Shown in pieces: positions 8,767-16,002 of a stretch of DNA of 27,061 nucleotides. Every line of letters begins with the position of its first letter. Positions within the stretch are counted from its first letter, which is position 1. The stretch covers positions 1 through 27,061 of the forward strand of contig DAOSBX010000042.1 of NCBI GenBank assembly GCA_035361075.1, given 5' to 3'. Both the position numbers and the translations under genes were made by a program. The notes under the pieces are model-generated. The model did not search any database and was not told the origin of the DNA. It saw nothing but the letters and a program-made list of their open reading frames with translations. Source of the DNA: Candidatus Hydrogenedens sp. (GTDB lineage: Bacteria > Hydrogenedentota > Hydrogenedentia > Hydrogenedentales > Hydrogenedentaceae).

Positions 8767-11042
8767 TAATTTGTTTGAGTAGAGAATTGTTTTCTTATTA
8801 TGTTGAGGGCTCCACCAGCTTTATACCATTCAATTTGTGTGGTATTATAGGAATGGTTTGCTAAGATAGTTTCGTTTGTGCCATCTGCGTGGTGAAGGAT
8901 AATGGTTAGAGGTTTCTGTGGAGTAAAGGTATCAATGCCTAATATGTCTATCTTATCATCTTCACGGATTTTTTCATAATCCTCAGGCTCTGCAAAGGTA
9001 AGTGCAAGGATTCCCTGTTTTTTTAGGTTTGTTTCGTGAATACGTGCAAAACTACGAACGAGAATAGCCTTAACTCCTAAGTATCTTGGTTCCATTGCTG
9101 CATGTTCGCGTGATGAGCCTTCTCCATAATTTTCGTCACCTATTACAATTGTTCCTATACCGTTTTGCTTGTAAAATCGCTGAACCTCAGACACAGTTCC
9201 GTATTCACCTGTTAATTGATTTTTCACACAGTTTGGTTTATTATTGAATGCATTGATGGCACCCATAAAGCAGTTATTTGAGATATTATCAAGATGTCCA
9301 CGATATTTTAACCACGGTCCTGCGGGTGATATATGGTCTGTGGTACATTTCCCTTTTACTTTTAATAGGACATATAAGCCTATAAGGTCTCCATTATTAG
9401 AAGGAAATGGTTCTAATAGTTGCAATCTCTGCGAATTTTTTTGAACATTTACAATTATGTTTTCGGGTTGTTCAGCAGGGGGTACATAACCAGGATTGGA
9501 ACATATAAAACCATTTTTTGGAAATTCATCACCAACAGGCGGGTCTAACATCACTTCGACACCTTCTTCATTAACTAATGTATCCGTTAGTGGGTTAAAA
9601 GTGATATTCCCCGACAAAACTAAAGCGGTTACTATTTCTGGGGAAGCGACAAAGGCATGTGTTTTTGGGTTTCCATCATTCCTTTTAGTAAAGTTCCTAT
9701 TAAAAGATGTTACAATTGTATTTGGCTCATCATTAGGACCATAGCGATGTCTCTTCCATTGACCAATACAAGGACCACATGCATTGGCAAGAACAACACC
9801 GTTTATACTCTCAAAGTCTTTGAGTATGCCGTCTTTTTCAATAGTTTCGCGTATCTGTTCAGACCCTGGTGTAATTATAAATTCTGCCTTTGCTTTTATT
9901 TTTTTTGCAATGGCTTGTCGTGCGATAGACGCAGACCTACTTAAATCTTCGTATGAAGAATTTGTGCATGAACCGATGAGTCCCACTTCTACTTTAAGAG
10001 GCCAATTATTTGTAGTGGTTTTCTCTTTCATTTGTGAAATAGGTGTGGCTAAATCGGGTGTGAAGGGTCCATTTATATAAGGCTCAAGTGTTGACAAATC
10101 TATTTCTATTACAGAATCATAATATGTCTCTGGATTTTGTACCACATCTATATCAGCGCAGAGTTCTTGACTTATTGTTTCACATAATTGTGCCACTTTT
10201 TCTCTACCTGTATAGTTCAAGTAATCTTTCATCCGTTTGTCATAAGGAAAGATTGAACAGGTAGCACCTACCTCTGCACCCATATTGCAGATAGTTGCCT
10301 TTCCGGTGCATGAAATTGTTTCTGTTCCAGGTCCGAAGTATTCAATAATGTATCCTGTTCCTCCTTTAACAGATAGGATTCCAGCTAATTTTAATATCAC
10401 ATCTTTTGGAGACGTCCAACCTTTTAATTCTCCTGTAAGTTTAACCCCCATAATTTTCGGGAATTTCAATTCCCACGGTAGACCAGCCATTACATCTACT
10501 GCATCAGCACCCCCAACGCCAATAGCTATCATTCCCAAACCTCCGGCATTTGGAGTATGTGAATCTGTGCCTATCATCATCCCCCCAGGAAAAGCATAGT
10601 TCTCTAAGATAACCTGATGAATAATTCCTGCACCCGGTTTCCAGAAGCCTATGCCATATTTTTGAGCAACGCTATGAAGGAAATTATAGACTTCGTCATT
10701 ATCTGTTAAAGCTTTTTGCAGGTCGGAAGTTGCCCCTTTCTCTGCCAGAATTAGGTGGTCACAATGGACCGTAGTAGACACAGCCACTTTAGGTCTACCT
10801 GCTTGCATAAATTGCAGTAATGCCATTTGTGCGGTAGCATCTTGCATAGCAACACGGTCAGGGTTAAATTCAATATATTCTTTTCCTCTTTTAATGTCGC
10901 GAATATCATTTTTGTTGGATACATGACTATACAAGATTTTTTCTGCAAAGGTTAGAGGACGATTTAGTTTATTTCGAATTTCTTTTAATTGAATATGATA
11001 TTTATTTAATGTATGCGCTATTAAATCAAGGTCAAATAACAT
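8763..11042 (-). CDS. acn: aconitate hydratase, mitochondrial type
   Basis: This [4Fe-4S] enzyme interconverts citrate and isocitrate through cis-aconitate in the TCA cycle. The protein is 759 residues, close to the mitochondrial-type family (about 750-780) and shorter than the AcnA/IRP type (about 890). Family blocks are evident: RVAMQDATAQMALLQF (63-78), CDHLI at 94, GTDSHTPN (158-165), GGADAVDVMAG (177-187), and the swivel-domain segments TTDHISPAGPW and GEGSSREHAAMEPR. Cluster ligands are Cys359 (GSCTNSS), Cys422 and Cys425 (ACGPC). GGAGAA lies 5 bases before the ATG. It is the last gene of the minus-strand sulfur amino acid cluster, 65 bases after the metX-metW fusion, so it may share that transcript or have its own promoter. 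Its 3' end overlaps the convergent histidine kinase gene by 4 bases. Confidence 0.96.
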   Translation of the reverse strand: MLFDLDLIAHTLNKYHIQLKEIRNKLNRPLTFAEKILYSHVSNKNDIRDIKRGKEYIEFNPDRVAMQDATAQMALLQFMQAGRPKVAVSTTVHCDHLILAEKGATSDLQKALTDNDEVYNFLHSVAQKYGIGFWKPGAGIIHQVILENYAFPGGMMIGTDSHTPNAGGLGMIAIGVGGADAVDVMAGLPWELKFPKIMGVKLTGELKGWTSPKDVILKLAGILSVKGGTGYIIEYFGPGTETISCTGKATICNMGAEVGATCSIFPYDKRMKDYLNYTGREKVAQLCETISQELCADIDVVQNPETYYDSVIEIDLSTLEPYINGPFTPDLATPISQMKEKTTTNNWPLKVEVGLIGSCTNSSYEDLSRSASIARQAIAKKIKAKAEFIITPGSEQIRETIEKDGILKDFESINGVVLANACGPCIGQWKRHRYGPNDEPNTIVTSFNRNFTKRNDGNPKTHAFVASPEIVTALVLSGNITFNPLTDTLVNEEGVEVMLDPPVGDEFPKNGFICSNPGYVPPAEQPENIIVNVQKNSQRLQLLEPFPSNNGDLIGLYVLLKVKGKCTTDHISPAGPWLKYRGHLDNISNNCFMGAINAFNNKPNCVKNQLTGEYGTVSEVQRFYKQNGIGTIVIGDENYGEGSSREHAAMEPRYLGVKAILVRSFARIHETNLKKQGILALTFAEPEDYEKIREDDKIDILGIDTFTPQKPLTIILHHADGTNETILANHSYNTTQIEWYKAGGALNIIRKQFSTQTNY

Positions 11043-11107
11043 AGTAGTTCTCCATTGGTAGGGGAAATATTAAACGAAAAGGAACGAAAGAATTATAAAG
11101 GATAAGA

Positions 11108-12907
11108 TTATTCTTTTGCTAATATGTAAACGACTTCTTCCGCAATGAGATTGTTTAAATAACGAACAATCCCCTTAGAATTAAGAGCAATTTCTTTAAG
11201 TATCTTTATATTCATATCTTTACATAAAGTACGAAAGTCTTTTAATGTAAAGAAATGTCTATTAGGACTTTCATACCAGGAATAGGGGAGATTGGGAGTA
11301 ACAGGAGAAACACCTTTGAATAGAATATTAGAACGTACTTTCCAATGCCCAAAATTAGGGAAACTTACAATTCCTTTTTTCCCAATGCGAAGCATTTCTT
11401 TTAATACAAGGTCAGGACGTTTTATGACCTGCAATGTCATACTCAATATAACATAGTCAAAACAATTATCAGGCAGTGCAGAAAGTCCCTCATCAATATC
11501 TGCCTGAATAACTGGCAAACCGCATGATACCGCACTAATAACATTCTGTTCATTAATTTCAATCCCTAAACCGTCCGTTTTCTTTTCACGGTCAAGCCGA
11601 CACAATAACGTTCCAGCTCCACAGCCGAGGTCTAATATTCGAGTATTATATTCAACAAGTTTTACAATCAAATCTAAATCAATTCGTGACCCGGAATAGA
11701 TACTGTTAGGGATAACTTTTTTAGGTTCGACTTTTTCCTGTCTATCATTTGCTAAGCATTTTGGACATGGCCTATCTGGGAAGTAAACATGTTTCAAAAA
11801 TCCACTAACAAGTTCAGTCATGTGTCTAAAATCAATCAAGAAAGAATCATGTCCGTATGGAGATTGAATATTACAATAACTAACCTTCTTTTTCTGTCGT
11901 GCAAGAGAAAACACAATCTCTTGTGATTTTTCAGGAGGATATAGCCAATCTGATGAGAAGGATATAACTAAGGTTTTACCTTGAACTCTACTTAAAGCCT
12001 CGTCAAGATTGTTATATCCTCTCGAAATATCGAAATAATCAATGGCTTTTGTAATGTAAAGATAAGAATTTGCGTCAAAACGATTGACAAATTTTTCTCC
12101 TTGATAATCTAAATAACTTTCAATAGAAAATTCTTTGTTTACATCATAACGAAATTGATTCCCATTCTGTAGTTTTCTTCCAAATTTTTCTTTCATTGAA
12201 TCATCAGAAAGATAGGTAATATGAGACAGCATCCTTGCAACTGCTAATCCATTAATAGGACCTGCTGATGGGTAGTATTTGCTATTAAGAAATTGAGGGT
12301 CTGAAAGGATTGCATGTCTTCCCACAGCATGAAAGGCTATTTGTTGTGCTTCACTCACAGGAGGTGCAGAAATTATAACAGTGGATTTTACGCTATCAGG
12401 ATAACGAACGCTCCATTCTAATGCTTGCATTCCACCCATGGAACCACCGATGATACATAGCCATTGAGGGATTTCTAAATACCTCATTAATTCATATTGA
12501 GCTTTAACCATATCCCCAATTGTTACAAAAGGAAAACCAGTTCCATAAGGTTGACCTGTATCGGGATTGATAGACATAGGACCAGTAGAACCAGAACATC
12601 CACCTAATGTGTTAGAACAAACAACAAAATATTGATTTGTGTCCAGTGCCTTTCCTGGGCCAATCATAGGGTCCCACCATCCAGGCTTTTTATCATCAGG
12701 ACTATGATAACCAGCAGCATGAGCATCACCAGATAAGGCATGGCATACGAGAATAGCATTGTCTTTTTTTGGAGATAGAACACCATAGGTTTCGTAGGCA
12801 ATAGTTACAGGTCCCAGTTTTGCTCCACTCTCTAAACTGAGATATTCAGGAGGATATGCAAACGTATAGTACTTTGTTTCGACGATTCCTACACTTCCTG
12901 ATTCCAT
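11108..12907 (-). CDS. metX: fused homoserine O-acetyltransferase (MetX) and MetW methyltransferase-like protein
   Basis: One open frame encodes two proteins usually made separately. Residues 1 to about 377 are MetX, an alpha/beta hydrolase that acylates homoserine to start methionine synthesis. Its oxyanion region is NTLGGCSGSTGP (99-110), and the catalytic triad is Ser156 (GGSMGG), Asp320 (SSDWLYPP) and His353 (YGHDSF). A short linker (about 378-400) carries a CPKC pair. Residues about 400-599 are MetW, a class I SAM-binding fold with motif I LDLGCGAG (425-432), an FDYVILSMTLQ strand and the FPNFGHW block. MetW is normally encoded directly after metX and is needed for, or stimulates, MetX activity in several proteobacteria. 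No stop or frameshift lies between the halves. Acetyl rather than succinyl as donor is the family default and is not proven here. It lies 19 bases after metY; the ribosome site is weak. Confidence 0.92.
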   Translation of the reverse strand: MESGSVGIVETKYYTFAYPPEYLSLESGAKLGPVTIAYETYGVLSPKKDNAILVCHALSGDAHAAGYHSPDDKKPGWWDPMIGPGKALDTNQYFVVCSNTLGGCSGSTGPMSINPDTGQPYGTGFPFVTIGDMVKAQYELMRYLEIPQWLCIIGGSMGGMQALEWSVRYPDSVKSTVIISAPPVSEAQQIAFHAVGRHAILSDPQFLNSKYYPSAGPINGLAVARMLSHITYLSDDSMKEKFGRKLQNGNQFRYDVNKEFSIESYLDYQGEKFVNRFDANSYLYITKAIDYFDISRGYNNLDEALSRVQGKTLVISFSSDWLYPPEKSQEIVFSLARQKKKVSYCNIQSPYGHDSFLIDFRHMTELVSGFLKHVYFPDRPCPKCLANDRQEKVEPKKVIPNSIYSGSRIDLDLIVKLVEYNTRILDLGCGAGTLLCRLDREKKTDGLGIEINEQNVISAVSCGLPVIQADIDEGLSALPDNCFDYVILSMTLQVIKRPDLVLKEMLRIGKKGIVSFPNFGHWKVRSNILFKGVSPVTPNLPYSWYESPNRHFFTLKDFRTLCKDMNIKILKEIALNSKGIVRYLNNLIAEEVVYILAKE

Positions 12908-12926
12908 AACTTCATTTTACCTAAAA

Positions 12927-14222
12927 TTATTCTTGCGATTTATTCAATGCTTGGTCTAAATCTTCAAGTATATCATCAATATCCTCAATACCAACAGATA
13001 AACGAATAAAATCAGGAGTTACTCCTGCCGACTTTTGTTCCTCTGGCGATAACTGTTGATGTGTTGTTGATGCTGGATGAATTACCAATGTTTTCGCATC
13101 TAATACATTAGCCAAATGAGATATAAGTTGCAAATTGTCGATAAATTTTTTAGCAGAAGGTATATCCCCTTTAATGCCAAAACCGACAATGGCTCCTTGT
13201 CCTTTAGGCATATATTTTTGTGCTTGTGAATAATTAGGATGAGAAGGTAAACCAGGGTAGTTAACCCATTTTACTGCTTTATGTTTTTCTAAAAATTGAG
13301 CCACTTTTAGAGCATTTTCGCAATGTCTGGGAACCCTCAAATGAATCGTTTCCAATCCTTGTAATAACAAAAACGCATTAAATGGAGATAAGCATGGTCC
13401 CATGTCCCTCAGCAAGGTTACCCGTGCCTTGATTATGTAACTAATATTGCCTAATGGCTTGAATACATCGTTGAATACCATACCATGATAATTGGGGTTA
13501 GGTGATGTAAACTCAGGGAATTTCCCATTACCCCAATCGAACGTACCACTATCTACAATAACACCACCTAATGATGTTCCATGTCCACCAATAACTTTTG
13601 TGGCACTATGAACGACTATATCAGCCCCGAATTCAATAGGTCTAAATAGAATAGGTGATGTCACAGTATTATCAACAATAAAAGGAATGCCATGGTCATG
13701 AGCAATGTTGGCTATGGCTTCAAAATCTACAACATCATTGGCAGGGTTTCCGATAGATTCCACATATAGAAAGCGGGTTTTATCATCAATCTTCTTCTTA
13801 AAATTTTCAGGATTACTTGCATCAACAAATCGGGCTTCGATTCCTAATTCAGCAAAAGTATGAGCAAATAAGTTATATGTCCCCCCATAAAGTGTACTGG
13901 AAGAAACAAAGTTTTGTCCCGAATGCGTTATGTTTAAGGCAGCCAACGTTATTGCAGAAGAACCAGAGGCTAATGCAAGTGCACCTACACCTCCTTCTAA
14001 TTCAGCCACTCTTTTTTCAAAAACATCTACTGTAGGGTTCATAATTCGGCTATAAATATTTCCAAACTCTTGCAGAGCAAACAAACGTTCCGCATGCTCA
14101 CTATCTTTGAACACATAAGAAGTGGTCTGATAAATTGGTACTGCACGTGCCCCTGTTGTGGGGTCTGTAACTTGGCCTGCATGTAATGCTAATGTTCCTT
14201 GGCGATATTGATGTTTTGTCAT
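12927..14222 (-). CDS. metY: O-acetylhomoserine sulfhydrylase (MetY)
   Basis: This PLP enzyme of the Cys/Met metabolism family turns O-acetylhomoserine and sulfide into homocysteine (direct sulfhydrylation). Evidence: 431 residues, the usual length; the N-terminal block TLALHAGQ with PIYQTTSYVF; substrate/PLP motifs YSRIMNPTVDVFEKRVAELE (57-76) and ASGSSAITLA; and Schiff-base Lys209 in HSATKVIGGHG. The C-terminal QLSPEEQKSAGVTPDFIRLS is typical of MetY and of the related cystathionine enzymes. The insert characteristic of O-acetylhomoserine sulfhydrylases (FGADIVVHSATK, then FPEFTSPNPNYHG) separates it from cystathionine gamma-synthase. It sits between cysK (36-base gap) and metX-metW (19-base gap), which supplies its substrate. 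A direct-sulfhydrylation route is therefore inferred. Confidence 0.95.
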   Translation of the reverse strand: MTKHQYRQGTLALHAGQVTDPTTGARAVPIYQTTSYVFKDSEHAERLFALQEFGNIYSRIMNPTVDVFEKRVAELEGGVGALALASGSSAITLAALNITHSGQNFVSSSTLYGGTYNLFAHTFAELGIEARFVDASNPENFKKKIDDKTRFLYVESIGNPANDVVDFEAIANIAHDHGIPFIVDNTVTSPILFRPIEFGADIVVHSATKVIGGHGTSLGGVIVDSGTFDWGNGKFPEFTSPNPNYHGMVFNDVFKPLGNISYIIKARVTLLRDMGPCLSPFNAFLLLQGLETIHLRVPRHCENALKVAQFLEKHKAVKWVNYPGLPSHPNYSQAQKYMPKGQGAIVGFGIKGDIPSAKKFIDNLQLISHLANVLDAKTLVIHPASTTHQQLSPEEQKSAGVTPDFIRLSVGIEDIDDILEDLDQALNKSQE

Positions 14223-14258
14223 AGTTTTACCCTTCCTTAAATTTATTTGTTGTTAGTT

Positions 14259-15191
14259 TTATTGTCCGTTGAACAACGATGTTGATAAGTATCGCTCGCC
14301 CGAATCAGGGAGAATGACTACGAATGTTTTGTTCTCAAATTCTTCTTTTTTGGCTAATCGAATAGCAACTGCCATAGCTGCACCAGAACTTATACCAGCA
14401 ATAATACCTTCTTCTTTAGCCAAACGTCTTGCTGTTTCAAATGCCTCCTCATCTGTTACCGTTTCAATTTGGTCTACAAGACTTAAATCTAAAATATCTG
14501 GTTTAAAACCAGCACCAATTCCCTGGATTTTATGAGGTCCAGGTGAACCTCCTGATAAAACAGGAGACCCTGCTGGTTCAACACCTACACTTATAATTTT
14601 TTTCCCACATACTTCTTTTATATATCTACTTACTCCTGTTATTGTTCCACCTGTGCCTATACCTGCCACAAATACATCGACAGTGCCATCAGTATCATTC
14701 CATATTTCAGGACCTGTTGTTCTAAAATGTATTGCTGGATTTGCAGGATTTTTAAATTGCTGTGGCATGAAATAACTCGGACTTTCACTTGCAATTTTTT
14801 CAGCTTCTGCGATTGCACCTCGCATTCCTTTATCACCCGGGGTAAGAATAATTTCTGCCCCAAATGCTTTTAGCATTGCTCTACGTTCTAAACTCATTGT
14901 TTCTGGCATAGTTAAAATGAGACGGTAACCTCGTGCAGCGGAAACAAAGGCAAGTGCTATACCTGTATTGCCTGAGGTGGGTTCGATAATGGTTCCACCA
15001 GGTTTTAATAATCCTTTGTTCTCTGCATCCCATATCATTGCAGAGCCAATACGACATTTCACAGAGTAACCAGGATTTCTTCCTTCTATCTTTGCAAAAA
15101 TTTTATCCGTTTTTGCCCCTTGCGAAAGTTTGTTTATTTTTATCAGAGGGGTATTACCTATAGATTGACTATTATCTGTAAATATTTTCAT
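14259..15191 (-). CDS. cysK: cysteine synthase A (O-acetylserine sulfhydrylase)
   Basis: This PLP enzyme makes cysteine from O-acetylserine and sulfide. In the 310-residue form the PLP lysine is Lys45 (GYSVKCRIG), the Asn loop is TSGNTG (72-77), the phosphate-binding glycine loop is GIGTGGT (177-183), and the C-terminal PDSGERYLST block is present. A start 13 codons upstream (15230) is possible but adds a non-homologous leader. GGAGG on the minus strand (15200-15204) lies 8 bases before the ATG at 15191, so I use that start; the resulting length matches CysK. It is the first gene of the minus-strand set, so its promoter should lie in 15192-15470. I see no SAM riboswitch or T-box leader there. 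Confidence 0.95.
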   Translation of the reverse strand: MKIFTDNSQSIGNTPLIKINKLSQGAKTDKIFAKIEGRNPGYSVKCRIGSAMIWDAENKGLLKPGGTIIEPTSGNTGIALAFVSAARGYRLILTMPETMSLERRAMLKAFGAEIILTPGDKGMRGAIAEAEKIASESPSYFMPQQFKNPANPAIHFRTTGPEIWNDTDGTVDVFVAGIGTGGTITGVSRYIKEVCGKKIISVGVEPAGSPVLSGGSPGPHKIQGIGAGFKPDILDLSLVDQIETVTDEEAFETARRLAKEEGIIAGISSGAAMAVAIRLAKKEEFENKTFVVILPDSGERYLSTSLFNGQ

Positions 15192-15199
15192 TTTATAAT

Positions 15200-15204
15200 C
15201 CTCC
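15200..15204 (-). promoter_or_regulatory. ribosome binding site fixing the cysK start
   Basis: GGAGG on the minus strand, 8 bases upstream of the ATG at 15191. It rules in the 310-residue start over the longer open frame beginning at 15230. Confidence 0.75.
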
Positions 15205-15450
15205 AATAGTATAAAGTTTAAAGTTATCAAAATTAATTAAAGATAGGAATTGAAGAGGAGAAGTGAACTAACACATAGAAGGGGTACATCGGCAGGAAAA
15301 GACAAACAATGCGATTTTTGTAAAATACGAATTAAGCATTTTTAATTTTTTATACCTATGTTAGTCGTATTCATATATGTTTTGTTAGTTTATCATCAGT
15401 TTTATTAAAAAAACAAATTTGAATTTAAAAATATTTCAAAAAATTAGAAT
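15205..15450. other. AT-rich divergent intergenic region between cysK and the RRM gene
   Basis: No convincing gene lies here. The cysK promoter must be inside it, but I cannot name convincing -35/-10 boxes. The sequence is A/T-rich on the right (15395-15450). I looked for SAM-box, T-box and tRNA-like structures on the cysK strand and found none. Confidence 0.6.
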
Positions 15451-15479
15451 TTGCAATAAAGATTCATTTGTGGTATAGT
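15451..15479 (+). promoter_or_regulatory. sigma70-like promoter for the RRM protein gene
   Basis: TTGCAA at 15451-15456, a 17-base spacer, then TATAGT at 15474-15479. Transcription would start near 15486, leaving a leader of about 150 bases before the GTG at 15639. Confidence 0.6.
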
Positions 15480-15485
15480 ATACAT

Positions 15486-15625
15486 CGTCAATTGAATATG
15501 TCAAGGGGGTTTATTGGTTAGGGATGTACTAAAACCTTTCACAACACCTTTCCCCATAATGGAAGAGTGTCTTGGGTTTGGAAGTACAGGCTGATAAACT
15601 TCTGAGACACAAAAGTGTATGTTTT
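15486..15625 (+). ncRNA. structured 5' leader of the RRM gene (candidate cis-regulatory RNA)
   Basis: This is the long untranslated leader between the promoter and the ribosome site. Two nested helices are visible: GTGTCT (15567-15572) with AGACAC (15605-15610), and GGAAGT (15580-15585) with ACTTCT (15598-15603, last pair G-U). The structure ends about 15 bases before AGGAG (15626-15630). Upstream, TTCC/GGAA around 15550-15564 and GGTT/AACC around 15519-15537 could form further stems. It matches no riboswitch class I recognise. Its function is unknown; thermosensing or autoregulation by the RRM protein is a guess. Confidence 0.4.
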
Positions 15626-15630
15626 AGGAG
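15626..15630 (+). promoter_or_regulatory. ribosome binding site fixing the RRM protein start
   Basis: AGGAG stands 8 bases before the GTG at 15639, so translation starts at that GTG and not at the in-frame GTG at 15615, which has no site. Confidence 0.7.
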
Positions 15631-15638
15631 ATGCACAA

Positions 15639-15923
15639 GTGAATATTTTTGTAGGAAATCTGCCGTATTCGTCAACCGAACAGCAATTAGAAGAATTGTT
15701 CGGAAGATACGGCAAAGTGGACTCTGCGCGAATCATTTCAGACCGTAATACGCGTAGGTCTCGTGGCTTTGCGTTCGTAGAAATGCCGAATGATGATGAG
15801 GCAAAATCAGCAATCGAAGCACTTAATGGCACGAGTGTTGGTGGCAGAGAAATTAAAGTTAATGAAGCCAGACCTAAGGAGGAGTTTGCACCGCGCAGAA
15901 ACCGTAATCGTTATAGACAATAA
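15639..15923 (+). CDS. small RRM-domain RNA-binding protein
   Basis: This 94-residue single-RRM protein resembles the glycine-rich RNA-binding proteins (Rbp) of cyanobacteria and other bacteria, which bind single-stranded RNA and are often cold-induced. RNP2 is IFVGNL (residues 3-8) and RNP1 is RGFAFVEM (42-49), with the usual aromatic residues Phe44 and Phe46. The fold ends near residue 78 and is followed by a short basic, Arg/Asn-rich tail (RRNRNRYRQ) rather than a long Gly-rich one. The start is GTG 15639 with AGGAG 8 bases upstream. It is monocistronic, with its own promoter and a structured leader, and is followed by a hairpin at 15956-15987. The leader suggests post-transcriptional control, which is inference. 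Confidence 0.93.
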   Translation: MNIFVGNLPYSSTEQQLEELFGRYGKVDSARIISDRNTRRSRGFAFVEMPNDDEAKSAIEALNGTSVGGREIKVNEARPKEEFAPRRNRNRYRQ

Positions 15924-15955
15924 CTTGTAAAAGTTTATATAGAACGATTATTAAA

Positions 15956-15987
15956 ATATGCTCACTTCCAATCGGAAGTGAGCATAT
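15956..15987 (-). terminator. perfect 14-bp hairpin, probable (bidirectional) terminator
   Basis: The arms ATATGCTCACTTCC (15956-15969) and GGAAGTGAGCATAT (15974-15987) are perfectly complementary around the loop AATC. It lies between the convergent stop codons at 15923 and 16003. Read on the minus strand it is followed directly by TTTTAATAAT, a fair U-tract for the amidase transcript. On the plus strand the tail (CAATTTATAAG) is weaker, so it may stop both transcripts with different efficiency. Confidence 0.75.
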
Positions 15988-16002
15988 CAATTTATAAGCA
16001 AC

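Noticed and set aside
11760..11770. CPKC pair in the MetX-MetW linker as a zinc-binding motif
   Set aside because: Only two Cys residues are clearly grouped (residues 381 and 384) and no second pair follows, so zinc binding cannot be supported.
12340..12480. Possible frameshift or split between MetX and MetW
   Set aside because: The frame is continuous through both domains and the linker; no stop codon or alternative start with a ribosome site was seen between them.
15192..15230. Longer N terminus for CysK starting at 15230
   Set aside because: The added 13 residues are not part of the family, and GGAGG fixes the start at 15191.
15192..15450. SAM riboswitch or T-box leader upstream of cysK
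   Set aside because: I searched for the conserved SAM-box and T-box sequences and stems on the minus strand and saw none; the region is mainly AT-rich.
15539..15832. Open frame on the minus strand across the RRM gene and its leader
   Set aside because: It overlaps the RRM gene on the opposite strand, has no recognisable motif, and the RRM frame has a promoter, ribosome site and intact RNP motifs.
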